Source: Bacillota bacterium
Lineage (GTDB): Bacteria > Bacillota_I > Bacilli_A > Erysipelotrichales > Erysipelotrichaceae
Assembly (NCBI GenBank): GCA_023388995.1
Contig: JAEWFD010000034.1
Coordinates: forward strand, 45,142 to 109,141
Length of the DNA stretch: 64,000 nucleotides
Direction of reading: 5' to 3'
Shown: positions 52,451-61,647 of the stretch, in pieces
Position numbering within the stretch: the stretch's first letter is position 1
How the letters are laid out: every line of letters starts with the position of its first letter
Notes under the pieces: model-generated
What the model was told of the DNA's origin: nothing
The model's input: the letters and a program-made list of their open reading frames with translations, nothing else
Databases searched by the model: none
Made by a program: the position numbers and the translations under genes

Positions 52451-52759
52451 TCAAATCTTGATGCCAATGGCTTCACTGATGTAACGGTCGATGGTTTCGC
52501 CAATTTTGGCAGAATCATGGCGATCCGGTATTTCTACGATCAAAGGACGCTGTAAATTCAGCTTCAGATCATATACGACATCAGGACACTGATTAATCGT
52601 CAAGGTTGTCATCAAGACAATCGCGATATCATCACGACGAATGACTTGATGCAACTCTGTAAGTACCTCTTCTCTGGTATGGGCGATGACGCCTTCAATT
52701 CCTGCTAGACGCAGTCCCATGAGGGTATCGGTATTATCACTAATTGCGAAAAACTTCAT
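52451..52759 (-). CDS. V-type ATPase subunit F
   Basis: A 102-residue subunit of the central stalk with a Rossmann-like fold. The start FFAISDNTDTLMGLRLAGIE matches the conserved D-x-D-T-x-x-G-F-x-L-A-G block, and IAIVLMTTLTINQCPDVV the second strand-helix. It binds subunit D in V1. It lies 13 bases after subunit K and 10 before subunit E. Confidence 0.92.
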   Translation of the reverse strand: MKFFAISDNTDTLMGLRLAGIEGVIAHTREEVLTELHQVIRRDDIAIVLMTTLTINQCPDVVYDLKLNLQRPLIVEIPDRHDSAKIGETIDRYISEAIGIKI

Positions 52760-52772
52760 GTTCGCTTGCCTG

Positions 52773-53225
52773 TTACAGCTTGTTGATGATCAAGATAGAA
52801 ATCAGCAAACCGTAAATAGCAACCCCTTCAGCCATCGCAACGAAGATCATTGCTTTACCGAAGTTTTCAGGATTTTCACTGATTGCCCCAAGTGCAGCAG
52901 GAGCACTGGCAGCAACGGCATAACCGGCACCCATAGCGGAACAGCTTGTTGCGATAGCAGCAGACAAGAATCCCAAACCTTGGGCGATAGAACCGCTGAA
53001 TCCGCCTGTTTGCATTGCAGCAGCAGTTTCACTTGCTTTTGCCACAACACCGTTGAATTGGAATACTACTACGCTCAAAAAAGCAGCTGCAAATAAGCAG
53101 ATTTGCAAAACGAAACGGAATTTCGCATTTTTTACAGAAACTTTTCTTTGTAATACAGGAATAATCGGCAATGAAATCAAAGCAATGATTACGGCAGGCA
53201 TCAAAAATTCAATTAAAGTTAACAT
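52773..53225 (-). CDS. ntpK: V-type ATPase membrane-ring subunit K
   Basis: About 150 residues with four membrane spans, starting at ATG 53223-53225 after GGAGGAAAGAACT. The last two form the ion-binding hairpin: SAAIATSCSAMGAGYAVAAS, ISENPENFGKAMIFVAMAEG with the ion-carrying Glu, then YGLLISILII. The first two spans (TLIEFLMPAVIIALISLPII and FRFVLQICLFAAAFLSVVVF) carry no such acid, so each subunit brings one site. Whether H+ or Na+ is pumped cannot be decided safely. Confidence 0.92.
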   Translation of the reverse strand: MLTLIEFLMPAVIIALISLPIIPVLQRKVSVKNAKFRFVLQICLFAAAFLSVVVFQFNGVVAKASETAAAMQTGGFSGSIAQGLGFLSAAIATSCSAMGAGYAVAASAPAALGAISENPENFGKAMIFVAMAEGVAIYGLLISILIINKL

Positions 53226-53244
53226 AGTTCTTTCCTCCAAGATT

Positions 53245-55071
53245 TTAATATTTTACGGCAGTTGGCACGTATTTCTTACCGCCCCCTGCATAGTAGCGAC
53301 TAAACATTTCATAATATTGCAAACGTACGGTTTGGATTCCGACGATCAAACCTTCCAGACCCATAACAAACAGGTTTCCGAAGATGACAACAAAGATTCC
53401 GCCGACACCGCCAACCATCTCATTCAGGATCATGACAACCATCATCATCCCCGCATGGCTCAATACGAATCCGCCAACCCGCAAAAAGGACAAGGTATTC
53501 GTAATGAAACTCAGCAGAATTTCAATTAATTCGAAGATGCTTTCGGTCAGATAACCACCCCAGCCTTCATGCGGAGTGATCGCAACTTTGGCAACGAAAT
53601 TTTTCAATGGAACACGGAATAAGATGAGCACCAGCGGCAATATGATTCCCAGTCCGATGGTAAGGGGATTGGCAACCTGAATGTTCATTCCAACTTGCAA
53701 AGCTGCAATCGCCAGTACCGAACCATAGAATATAAATCCGGCAACACCGTTGTGCGAGAACAATGCTTCACCAACTTGCTTGCGCTTCAGCTGTCCGTAG
53801 ATATTGTAGCTGATGGAGCTTAAGATCAAGGCTGCGCCTAATCCTGCTGCCGACAGCAGCAAGGTTGTCGTGAAATCCGGTGCTAGCACGTGGAATGGTT
53901 TCCCCGGCAAGCCAAGAATGTCCGTATAGAACGGATTTAGCAATTCTTCATTGCCGAACACCGAACCAAACAACAATCCAAAGAACATGGAGAAGAGTCC
54001 CAAGCGCATCACAACCGCTTTTAATTTTGCCGGTTTTTTGCGGTTCAGCAGATATCCCCCGATAAACAACAGGAATCCTTGCCCCAAATCGCCAAACATA
54101 ATGCCAAACAGCAGACAGTAGGTCAATCCCAAGAACGTTGTTGGATCAAAGTCATGGTAGCGAGGCATCGCATACATATCCACAAACAGTTCAAACGGGC
54201 TGATAAACCAGTTATTTCGCAGTTTGGTAGGAGGTTCCAATCCTTCTTCGGCACCTGCCGGAAAGTCTTGAATGATGACATCGGTCATATCTCCGAACTG
54301 TGTCTTAAATGCTTTTACCGTACTTTGCGGAACAAAGCCGGTGATGACACATTGATCCTCAAATACAGCAATATATTTATATAAGCGGCGAATGCGCGCA
54401 TTGCGGCTTACATATCCATAAATCTCTTCCAGCTCTTCTTCACAAATATGAAGCAGTTTTTGGTCATCTAGTTTCGGCAAGGCAATTTCTTCGAAATACA
54501 AATGTTCGAAGATATCCTGTACTTGCGCTTTGTGATCAGTGGTCGTAACCGATAAAATCCAAGCATAGTGATTGTTCTTGCTGAGTACTGTGTAAGCCAG
54601 CAATGTATCTTCAATCTGATCCAGCTTTGGAAGATGAACAATCGGCAATCGCCCAAAGTTGACACTCGTAAACTTGGTCTGCGCCATTTTATCAATTTGA
54701 TATTCACGCAATGTTTCGATTGCTTCCTTATCTTCTTTTGTTAATCCCGAATATTGCATTTGCTGTTCATTGATCTTTTCAAATGCATATTCCACATGCT
54801 GGAGAAGATCATCCACATGTTTGGTGTCCAACTCCGGATTATATCGTTCTTTCAATTCAATGTGCAGGCTTCTTGCGGTACTTTCGATCCGGTTGAGATA
54901 ATCCTCAAATGTCGAATCTTCTTTTAATAATGTACCACCATTCCCCTCATTCACTACATGAGCTGCAAGCTCGGCATGCAAGTCCTGTGTCGTAAATGCA
55001 GTGAGAAGAATGGATTCAATGTGCTCAAGCGATCCTGCGATGCGAAGCAGCCGCATATTCTCTATGGCCAT
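53245..55071 (-). CDS. ntpI: V-type ATPase subunit I (membrane stator)
   Basis: About 608 residues, starting at ATG 55069-55071 after GGAGGAACGAAAC. The first 300 residues form a soluble helical arm (IENMRLLRIAGSLEHIESI). The second half has about seven membrane spans with the family's conserved blocks: MYAMPRYHDFDPTTFLGLTY, FGIMFGDLGQGFLLFIGGYL, the ion-path arginine near TNTLSFLRVGGFVLSHAG, and GLEGLIVGIQTVRLQYYEMF. It forms the half channels against the K ring. All regions look intact. Confidence 0.95.
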   Translation of the reverse strand: MAIENMRLLRIAGSLEHIESILLTAFTTQDLHAELAAHVVNEGNGGTLLKEDSTFEDYLNRIESTARSLHIELKERYNPELDTKHVDDLLQHVEYAFEKINEQQMQYSGLTKEDKEAIETLREYQIDKMAQTKFTSVNFGRLPIVHLPKLDQIEDTLLAYTVLSKNNHYAWILSVTTTDHKAQVQDIFEHLYFEEIALPKLDDQKLLHICEEELEEIYGYVSRNARIRRLYKYIAVFEDQCVITGFVPQSTVKAFKTQFGDMTDVIIQDFPAGAEEGLEPPTKLRNNWFISPFELFVDMYAMPRYHDFDPTTFLGLTYCLLFGIMFGDLGQGFLLFIGGYLLNRKKPAKLKAVVMRLGLFSMFFGLLFGSVFGNEELLNPFYTDILGLPGKPFHVLAPDFTTTLLLSAAGLGAALILSSISYNIYGQLKRKQVGEALFSHNGVAGFIFYGSVLAIAALQVGMNIQVANPLTIGLGIILPLVLILFRVPLKNFVAKVAITPHEGWGGYLTESIFELIEILLSFITNTLSFLRVGGFVLSHAGMMMVVMILNEMVGGVGGIFVVIFGNLFVMGLEGLIVGIQTVRLQYYEMFSRYYAGGGKKYVPTAVKY

Positions 55072-55088
55072 GTTTCGTTCCTCCAATT

Positions 55089-56126
55089 CTAATAAATCAA
55101 CAATTTCGAAATCTTGTCCGCATCCACGTTATAGCGAATCCCTTCAATGATATCGATCAAGTTTTGCAGTTCTGTTTCCAAGATAATCAAATAGCTGATT
55201 AAGATCATATTCGGATTATTTGAGAAACGCATATGATGCTTGCTTAAGTTAAACTTTACAGCGTTCATATGATATTCAATGTACAAAAATTCCTTGCTTC
55301 CCATAAATGCTTTATAGGGCGACTGACGAACGGCATTCAGAAATTCTTCAGCACTGTAGTCGTCAATCCAATGTTCCATCGTTTTCTTTGGAATGCGATG
55401 GTAGTTTGGTACCAAGGCTGCTTTGATTTCTTCCGGTTTCATTTGGAAATACTTCTTCATCCGGTAAATCTTGGCAATGTTATCCAGTTCCATCTGCGAT
55501 GCGAACAACGAGTAAATTTCTTCCTTGTCTTTTCCTTTGAATTCTTTTTCAATGACCACTTTGACATGGTCATAAAAGAAATTCTTAAATGCAATTTCAC
55601 ATTTGGTATAGTCAATATCCGCCTCTGATTTGATTCCCAGCTGTTTCAGCACATCATAATACATCGTTGGCTTCAGCAGTTCTACCAATTGCTCGTATTG
55701 CGTTACCGCAACTAGTCTAGTCCAGTCAAAGGTTGTATAAGACTGGGTTGCATGCGCTGTTTTCGCCAGCTGCATTTTGGGTTCTGTTTCTTTGATAGAC
55801 CGTAATGTTGCGAGGATTTGTCTGATTTCTACCTGAATGACGCCATATTTATAAAAAGAATGGCCTTGGTCACCATAGCGCAATAATTTCATAAAGCGAT
55901 CTTGATAGCTTTGGCGAATCAATAATTCCAAATATCCGCGATGGATGGTATGTTCATTGATTTTTTCCAAATCTTCGTGGTAGTAAGTTTCATTTTTCAG
56001 ATATCCGGCAATTTCCGGTACATTGCGACGACGGAGCAGTTCTTGGTAATCATTTGGTTTTAAACGATTGCCATACATTGCTTTCGCTTTGGTGGCCATC
56101 GCATTACTGGAAAATTCGCTTCCCAT
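55089..56126 (-). CDS. ntpC: V-type ATPase subunit C (d-type central stalk)
   Basis: A 345-residue subunit that links the central rotor to the K ring. NAMATKAKAMYGNRLKPNDY is the N-terminal repeat pattern, and LASQMELDNIAKIYRMKKYF and SNNPNMILISYLIILETELQ the later ones, of the three-fold helical V-ATPase C/d family. It lies 18 bases upstream of subunit I. GGAGGAGAAGGA precedes the ATG. The gene order (C before I) differs from the arrangement in Enterococcus. Confidence 0.93.
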   Translation of the reverse strand: MGSEFSSNAMATKAKAMYGNRLKPNDYQELLRRRNVPEIAGYLKNETYYHEDLEKINEHTIHRGYLELLIRQSYQDRFMKLLRYGDQGHSFYKYGVIQVEIRQILATLRSIKETEPKMQLAKTAHATQSYTTFDWTRLVAVTQYEQLVELLKPTMYYDVLKQLGIKSEADIDYTKCEIAFKNFFYDHVKVVIEKEFKGKDKEEIYSLFASQMELDNIAKIYRMKKYFQMKPEEIKAALVPNYHRIPKKTMEHWIDDYSAEEFLNAVRQSPYKAFMGSKEFLYIEYHMNAVKFNLSKHHMRFSNNPNMILISYLIILETELQNLIDIIEGIRYNVDADKISKLLIY

Positions 56127-56150
56127 TCCTTCTCCTCCTTTATACCAGAA

Positions 56151-56459
56151 TTACTGTAAGCATCGTCTTAGGATCTCTTGGCGCCAATGCTCCCGCTGCG
56201 TTTCAAATGCCTGGTTCAGCTCTTGCATCTGTGTTTCATGCAGCTTTGTATTTTGATCGTTTTCTTGTTGTACTTGACGATCTAAATCAACCTTCGCCTG
56301 AGCCACATATGCCTTCGCTTCCGACCAGCTGTTTTGATACAGCGTTTCCTTTGCTTCTGCGATTTTTTGTTGGTAGGTTTTACTCATCAATTCAATGTCT
56401 TTCATTCGTTCTTGCGCATCTAAATCTGCTTGAATAATGCGGCAAATAAAATCTTCCAA
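56151..56459 (-). CDS. V-type ATPase subunit G-like peripheral stalk protein
   Basis: A 102-residue coiled-coil protein starting at TTG 56457-56459 after GGAGGTGCTAG. The sequence is a single charged helix (IQADLDAQERMKDIELMSKT, and later AKVDLDRQVQQENDQN), which fits the G/H subunit that dimerises with E. Sequence conservation in this family is low, so the call rests on size, coiled-coil nature and first place in the V-ATPase operon. Confidence 0.78.
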   Translation of the reverse strand: MEDFICRIIQADLDAQERMKDIELMSKTYQQKIAEAKETLYQNSWSEAKAYVAQAKVDLDRQVQQENDQNTKLHETQMQELNQAFETQREHWRQEILRRCLQ

Positions 56460-56486
56460 ACTAGCACCTCCTCAAATAGCATCTTA

Positions 56487-56514
56487 AGTATACTCCTATC
56501 ATTTTCAAATGCAA
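56487..56514 (-). promoter_or_regulatory. promoter of the V-ATPase operon
   Basis: On the minus strand TTGCAT (56509-56514), a 16-base spacer and TATACT (56487-56492) precede the G-like subunit's TTG start by about 28 bases. Confidence 0.65.
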
Positions 56515-56734
56515 GGAAAGAATACATTTTTTTGAAATGAAAGCCTTTTATTTGTTTAAATAATAACAAATTAGATTAGTGATCTTCTATGCAGTTTCTT
56601 GTTTTGAAAACGTGCACTTCTATAGGCGAGACCGCTTGGTATGTCCTTTGCCGGTACTGGGCCATTGTCCGCTGCCAGAAAACCAGAAGCAGCATACGTA
56701 TGAAATATAGCATCAAATTCACAAATGATATGAG

Positions 56735-56763
56735 TTGACATTTGTTGCTATAACCGTTAAAAT
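56735..56763 (+). promoter_or_regulatory. promoter of the cysteine T-box operon
   Basis: TTGACA (56735-56740), 17 bases, TAAAAT (56758-56763). Transcription would start near 56770, just before the T-box stem I. Confidence 0.8.
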
Positions 56764-56779
56764 GAATGCCGATCACATA

Positions 56780-57039
56780 AGAAAATGCGTTGAAAAGAAA
56801 TAGTAACTCGGAGAAAACCTAGTAGAGAGAAATCAGATCTGGTGCAACTGATTTTTAGAAATATCCTTGTGAATGCGTCTTTGAGCTTGGCTGCCGAACT
56901 AACAGTAGATGGCCACAGGTACGCCTGTTATCGCGTTAGGGTATGATTGTACCCGATTGAGACAGATCCTGTTTTTGACGGGATCTAAGAAGAGTGGAAC
57001 CGCGAACTATCGCCTCTTTATGAGGGGATAGTTTTTTTT
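56780..57039 (+). ncRNA. T-box riboswitch leader, probably tRNA-Cys specific
   Basis: The leader has the parts of a T-box in order: AGTA S-turn region near 56793, AGAGAG...GGTGC distal stem I, the specifier loop segment GTGAATGCGTCTTTGAGC near 56870-56888, and the T-box sequence AGAGTGGAACCGCG at 56991-57004. The terminator AACTATCGCCTC...GAGGGGATAGTT with a T-run is at 57005-57039. The codon in GAA-TGC-G is TGC, so uncharged tRNA-Cys is the likely ligand; its 3' end would pair with TGGAA and stop termination. The downstream genes make cysteine, which agrees. Confidence 0.88.
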
Positions 57040-57082
57040 ATTTCTTCAGCAAATTCTTTTTGAGAGGATCAAAGGAGGATTT

Positions 57083-57718
57083 ATGAATTCACAACACTAT
57101 TTTGATACCATTGCCATGGAGTGGAACCACTACCGGCAAGCCTATTTCAAAGAGGACATCCGCCCTCTGCTATTCGACACAGTCGATTTCACCGATAAAA
57201 TTGCCATTGATTTAGGAGCAGGTACCGGCTTTCTGGCACTGGAAATGGCGAAGCGCGCCAAATTGGTCGTGGCTGTCGATCAATCCCGCAACATGCTGGA
57301 AGAGCTGGAACAGAAGGCCCGCAATTTGCAGCTGACGAACATTTTAAACCTGCAATCGCCTATGGATCAAGTTGGCTTGCTCGACCAGCAGGCAGACATT
57401 GTTACCATCAATATGGCACTGCATCATGCCGAGCACCCTGATCAGGCAATCAAAGAGTTTTACCGTCTCTTGAAACCGGGCGGACAATTGATCATCAGCG
57501 ATGTAATGGAACATACCGGAACCTGGGCGCATGCCGAAATGCATGATATCTGGCTCGGCTTTTCCCTCCAGCAAATCCAAAGGTGGATGGAAGAAGCGGG
57601 ATTCGAGCAGATCAGCGTAACCAATACCCAGCTGGTCGCAACTGCCACCAGCCAAAAGCAGGAGCGGCTGCAAACTACCATATTGATTGCTTCAGGGCAA
57701 CGAGGAGAAACCATATGA
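57083..57718 (+). CDS. class I SAM-dependent methyltransferase (YrrT-like)
   Basis: A 211-residue methyltransferase. The SAM-binding loop IDLGAGTGFLALEMAKRAK at residues 45-63, the acidic motif II VVAVDQSRNMLEEL, then DIVTINMALHHAEHPDQAIK, match the UbiE/YrrT group. In B. subtilis yrrT begins the yrrT-mtnN-mccA-mccB operon, so the position here supports the same name. Its substrate in that pathway is not established. CAAAGGAGGATTT precedes the ATG, and its stop overlaps the next start (ATGA). Confidence 0.87.
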   Translation: MNSQHYFDTIAMEWNHYRQAYFKEDIRPLLFDTVDFTDKIAIDLGAGTGFLALEMAKRAKLVVAVDQSRNMLEELEQKARNLQLTNILNLQSPMDQVGLLDQQADIVTINMALHHAEHPDQAIKEFYRLLKPGGQLIISDVMEHTGTWAHAEMHDIWLGFSLQQIQRWMEEAGFEQISVTNTQLVATATSQKQERLQTTILIASGQRGETI

Positions 57719-58860
57719 AATTCGAAACAACCATCATTCACAGCACCAATTCGATTGATCCGCTGACAGGTGCCGTCAATATTCCTATTTACCAAACCGC
57801 TACCTACAAGCAGGATGGTCTGGGACAGCATAAAGGCTATGAGTATTCGCGCACCAAAAATCCAACCCGTTCTGTATTGGAAACCTTGATCGCCCAAATG
57901 GAACAAGGAGATGCCGGTTTTGCTTTTGCTTCCGGCATGGCAGCAATTTCCACTGTGCTATCCTTGTTCCGGCAGGGTGATACCATCCTGATTTCCGATA
58001 ATCTGTATGGCGGCACATACCGCGTACTGGATAAGGTATTTACCAAATTCGGGATTCAGTATCAGACGGTGGACACCACCGATCTGGCTGCCGTTGAACA
58101 AGCCTTTGCATCCAAAGTCGATGCCATCTTTTTGGAATCGCCAACCAACCCCTTGCTGGATATCAGTGATATTGCGGCAATCAGCCGCATCGCGAAGCAG
58201 CATCAGGCATTGACAATTGTCGATAATACCTTTATGACCCCTTACCGCCAAAAACCGCTTCTTCTGGGAGCCGATATCGTGGTGCACAGCGCCACGAAAT
58301 ACCTTGGCGGACATAGTGACTTGGTTGCCGGATTAGTCGTAACAAAAACACCGCAGCTCAGCGAGCAGCTTGGCTTTTTGCAAAATGCCATCGGAGCTGT
58401 ATTAGGACCGCAAGATTCTTATCTGCTCATTCGCGGCATCAAAACGCTGGCGGTTCGTCTGGATCGCCACCAGGAAAACACGCTGAAACTGATCGCTGCC
58501 ATGCAAGCCAATCAAAACATCAAGACGATCTATCATCCTAGTTTGCCGGAACACAAGAACCATGCCATTGCTAAATCGCAAACCTCCGGCGAAGTCGGCA
58601 TCATCTCGTTTGTGGTGCAGGATCATGTTGATATCGCAAAGTTTGTATCATCCTTGCAGCTGATTGCTTTGGGGGAAAGTCTGGGCGGCATTGAGTCATT
58701 GCTGACCCATCCGGCATCCATGACCCACGCATCCTATCCAAAAGCATATCGCGAAGAGATCGGCATTGTCGATTCCTTGCTTCGCCTTTCTGTCGGCATT
58801 GAGCACTGCGAAGATTTGCTTCAGGATTTAGAGCAGGCACTGGAAAAGAGCATCCGCTGA
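57715..58860 (+). CDS. mccB: cystathionine gamma-lyase/homocysteine gamma-lyase (MccB-like)
   Basis: A 381-residue PLP enzyme of the Cys/Met metabolism family, starting at ATG 57715 after GAGGAGAAACC. Signature blocks: YEYSRTKNPTRSVLETLIA, FASGMAAISTVLSLF, ESPTNPLLDISD, and HSATKYLGGHSDLVAGL with the PLP lysine. In this operon it would cut cystathionine to cysteine, 2-oxobutyrate and ammonia. Cystathionine gamma-synthase and methionine gamma-lyase share the fold, so the reaction is assigned mainly from its neighbours and the Cys T-box. Its TGA overlaps the next ATG. Confidence 0.88.
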   Translation: MKFETTIIHSTNSIDPLTGAVNIPIYQTATYKQDGLGQHKGYEYSRTKNPTRSVLETLIAQMEQGDAGFAFASGMAAISTVLSLFRQGDTILISDNLYGGTYRVLDKVFTKFGIQYQTVDTTDLAAVEQAFASKVDAIFLESPTNPLLDISDIAAISRIAKQHQALTIVDNTFMTPYRQKPLLLGADIVVHSATKYLGGHSDLVAGLVVTKTPQLSEQLGFLQNAIGAVLGPQDSYLLIRGIKTLAVRLDRHQENTLKLIAAMQANQNIKTIYHPSLPEHKNHAIAKSQTSGEVGIISFVVQDHVDIAKFVSSLQLIALGESLGGIESLLTHPASMTHASYPKAYREEIGIVDSLLRLSVGIEHCEDLLQDLEQALEKSIR

Positions 58861-59783
58861 TGGCAGTCTTTCAAAACGCGCAGGAATTAGTCCGCAATAC
58901 CCCGCTTGTGCGCTTACAGCAGCTGGGTTTGCCTTCTTCCATTCAGCTCTATGCCAAGCTGGAGCTTCAGAATCCAGCGGGCGGGGTCAAAGATCGAATG
59001 GGAATCTATCTCATTGCGAAGCTGCTTGCAGAAGGTGCATTGCATAAAGATAGTGTCATCATCGAGGCAACAGCAGGCAATACAGGCCTGGGTTTGGCGC
59101 TAGGAGCCTTAAATACTAATATTCCCCTTATCTTTACGATTCCCAGCAAATTTTCGACCGAAAAACAAACATTGCTGCGGGCGATGGGAGCTACCATCAT
59201 CAATACCCCGGCAGAGGAAGGCATGCTTGGCGCTGCTCAAAAAGCCGAAGAATTGCGCCAGCAAATTCCCCATGCCATTACGATCAAGCAATTTGAAAAC
59301 CAGTACAACCCCCTTGCCCATTATGAAACAACAGCACCCGAAATCTATCATGATCTAAACGGCAATATTCATTATTTTGTTGCCGGTGCTGGAACAGGCG
59401 GCACCTACAGCGGAATTGCCCACTATTTAAAAGAAAAAATTCCTGCTTTGCAAGGTGTTCTGGCTGACCCCCATGGCTCTACGTTAGGCGGCGGAACCTG
59501 CCATGCACCATATCGCATCGAAGGCATCGGCAATGACTTTGTTCCCAAGACGATGGATCTTTCTTTGGTTGACCAAGTCATCAAGGTTACTGATGAGGAA
59601 GCATTTGCAGCAGTCCGCCTGTTAGCACGCAAAGAAGGTTTATTCGCCGGCAGTTCTTCCGGCGCCAACCTGGCAGCTGCCTTGAAACTCGCTGCAACAA
59701 TCAAAGAAGGCGTTATTGTTACCATCTTTTCCGACCGTGCAGAACGCTATTTCAGCAAGCATCTGTTAGATGATGAGAATTGA
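58860..59783 (+). CDS. mccA: cysteine synthase/cystathionine beta-synthase family (MccA-like)
   Basis: A 307-residue PLP enzyme. NPAGGVKDRMGIYL contains the PLP lysine, EATAGNTGLGLALGA the substrate loop, and GAGTGGTYSGIAHYL the phosphate-binding turn. In B. subtilis MccA condenses O-acetylserine with homocysteine to make cystathionine, the step before MccB. An ordinary cysteine synthase is the alternative; the pairing with MccB and LuxS favours the MccA role. The ATG overlaps the preceding TGA. Confidence 0.87.
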   Translation: MAVFQNAQELVRNTPLVRLQQLGLPSSIQLYAKLELQNPAGGVKDRMGIYLIAKLLAEGALHKDSVIIEATAGNTGLGLALGALNTNIPLIFTIPSKFSTEKQTLLRAMGATIINTPAEEGMLGAAQKAEELRQQIPHAITIKQFENQYNPLAHYETTAPEIYHDLNGNIHYFVAGAGTGGTYSGIAHYLKEKIPALQGVLADPHGSTLGGGTCHAPYRIEGIGNDFVPKTMDLSLVDQVIKVTDEEAFAAVRLLARKEGLFAGSSSGANLAAALKLAATIKEGVIVTIFSDRAERYFSKHLLDDEN

Positions 59784-59842
59784 CATCTTCGCTTTGCTTT
59801 CCTGCCATACAAATAACAATATCGAAATTAAAGGAGAATCTT

Positions 59843-60328
59843 ATGGAAAAAATCGCAAGTTTTCTAGTCAACCATTACACCTTAGATCCGGGTATTTATA
59901 TCTCCCGGGTTGATACCATCGCCGATCAGAAGTTGATCACCTATGATCTGCGGATCACCAAGCCAAATGCGGAGCCGGTCATGAACACCGCTGAAATTCA
60001 TACCATTGAACATCTCGGAGCAACCTTTCTGCGCAATCATGCCCTCAAGGATCAGGTAATCTACTTCGGCCCGATGGGATGCCGGACCGGCTTCTATCTG
60101 CTGTTGAAAGAACTGCCGGATCATCACACTGTGTATCAACTTATTGAAGAGACTTTTGCCTTCATTGCCAAATATGAAGGTGAAATTCCCGGTGCAACCG
60201 CAAGAGATTGCGGCAATTACTCCGATCAAAATCTGCATATGGCAAACTACTATGCCCGCAAATATCTGCAAGCATTGCACACCTTGCCCGACTTATCTTT
60301 CCAATACCGGGAGGATGAAACCAAATAA
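59843..60328 (+). CDS. luxS: S-ribosylhomocysteine lyase LuxS
   Basis: A 161-residue metalloenzyme starting at ATG 59843 after AAAGGAGAATCTT. It splits S-ribosylhomocysteine into homocysteine and the autoinducer-2 precursor DPD. Active-site residues are complete: HTIEHL with the HxxEH metal ligands near residues 53-57, GPMGCRTGFYL, and RDCGNYSDQN with the metal-binding Cys. The adjacent genes use its homocysteine. No Pfs/MtnN nucleosidase, needed to make its substrate, is in the operon, so that gene must be elsewhere. Confidence 0.96.
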   Translation: MEKIASFLVNHYTLDPGIYISRVDTIADQKLITYDLRITKPNAEPVMNTAEIHTIEHLGATFLRNHALKDQVIYFGPMGCRTGFYLLLKELPDHHTVYQLIEETFAFIAKYEGEIPGATARDCGNYSDQNLHMANYYARKYLQALHTLPDLSFQYREDETK

Positions 60329-60333
60329 TTACT

Positions 60334-60365
60334 GTGAGCTTCTATTTCAATAGAGGCTCACTTTT
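60334..60365 (+). terminator. terminator after luxS
   Basis: GTGAGCTTCTATT and AATAGAGGCTCAC pair with one G-T, followed by TTTT, six bases after the stop. Confidence 0.85.
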
Positions 60366-60448
60366 GCACTTTCAGCAAAGATTCAAGTTGTGTTCAGATA
60401 GTTTTCACATTCCTTTGCTATACTGGGTTCATCCAAAGAAAAGAGGTC

Positions 60449-61642
60449 ATGAAGATGGAAGAACAAATGCATACAACAATTGATCAGCAAGAAACATCTG
60501 CCGTGAATGAAATACAGCCAACGCCAAAACCAAAGAAAAGCAAAACAGCGCTGCTGATTGCTTTGGGACTCGCCAGTTCCAGTGCCTTCGGCTTTGCCGG
60601 CGGATATCTAGCGAACCTGCAGCAATATGCCAATCAACCAGCCGTACTATACCAAACGGCATCTCCGAACATTACGAATACCGGAACTGCAGATACCAGC
60701 ATTACCGATATCGTTTCCCTTACGACAAACAGTGTCGTCGAAATTACCACCGAATCCATGACAACCGGATTCTTCATGCAGCAAGCAATCTCAAAGGGAG
60801 CCGGCAGTGGTGTCATCATTACTGCTGATGGATATATCGTAACCAATGACCATGTCGTGGAAAATGCCAGTACCATTAAAGTACGTCTCAAAGATGGAAC
60901 AGAATATGACGCTGCTTTGATCGGAACTGACGCAAAAACAGATATAGCACTGCTCAAAATTGCAGCCAACAATTTACAGCCAGCCATCTTCGGCGACTCC
61001 GGCTCCCTTGCTGTTGGTGAAAGCGTCATTGCTGTAGGCAATCCGCTAGGCCAACTTGGTGGTACCGTCACCAACGGAATTATTTCCGCCCTGGACCGCG
61101 AAATCACCATTGAGAATGAAACAATGCGGCTTCTCCAAACCAATGCTGCGATCAACCCCGGCAATTCCGGCGGCGGATTGTTCAACATGCGGGGCGAACT
61201 GATCGGCATTGTGAATGCGAAGTCGAGCGGCAGTGATATTGAAGGCCTGGGATTTGCAATTCCTTCCAGCGATGCGAAAAAAGTAGTCGCTGACCTGCTG
61301 GAACATGGCTATGTCCGCGGACGAGTTCAATTAGGTGTTTCCTTGCTGGATGTTACCACTGAACAAGCTGCCTTGATGTATCGTGTCAACGAACTGGGCT
61401 TGTATATTCAGGAAGTAACGCCAAATTCCTCTGCTGCGGAAGCTGGGCTGAAGGCCGGTGATCGCATCTTATCCTTTGATGGAAAAGAAGTTAGCTCCTA
61501 CAGTGATTTGAAGGTGTTATTGAATCAGTCCGAAGTCGGGCAAACAGCAGCAATGAAGATCAAACGGGACGGCAAAGAAGTCACGGTTAATATCACATTG
61601 AAAGAATACAATCCGTTATCTTCCGCAACCAACAAAGGATAA
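60449..61642 (+). CDS. htrA: HtrA/DegP-family serine protease
   Basis: A 397-residue membrane-anchored protease. Residues about 1-28 are cytoplasmic, 30-52 form a membrane anchor (TALLIALGLASSSAFGFAGG), and a linker follows. The trypsin-like domain has the catalytic His in VTNDHVVEN, Asp in DAKTDIALLKI and Ser in NPGNSGGGLF. One PDZ domain ends the protein (ITPNSSAAEAGLKAGDRI-like VTPNSSAAEAGLKAGDRILS). It degrades misfolded exported proteins. The following two-component system may regulate it, as CssRS does in B. subtilis. GAAAAGAGGTC precedes the ATG. Confidence 0.94.
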   Translation: MKMEEQMHTTIDQQETSAVNEIQPTPKPKKSKTALLIALGLASSSAFGFAGGYLANLQQYANQPAVLYQTASPNITNTGTADTSITDIVSLTTNSVVEITTESMTTGFFMQQAISKGAGSGVIITADGYIVTNDHVVENASTIKVRLKDGTEYDAALIGTDAKTDIALLKIAANNLQPAIFGDSGSLAVGESVIAVGNPLGQLGGTVTNGIISALDREITIENETMRLLQTNAAINPGNSGGGLFNMRGELIGIVNAKSSGSDIEGLGFAIPSSDAKKVVADLLEHGYVRGRVQLGVSLLDVTTEQAALMYRVNELGLYIQEVTPNSSAAEAGLKAGDRILSFDGKEVSSYSDLKVLLNQSEVGQTAAMKIKRDGKEVTVNITLKEYNPLSSATNKG

Positions 61643-61647
61643 CGATT

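Noticed and set aside
56580..56776. Leftward 66-codon frame between the V-ATPase promoter and the T-box promoter
   Set aside because: No ribosome site, overlaps the T-box promoter, and composition looks random.
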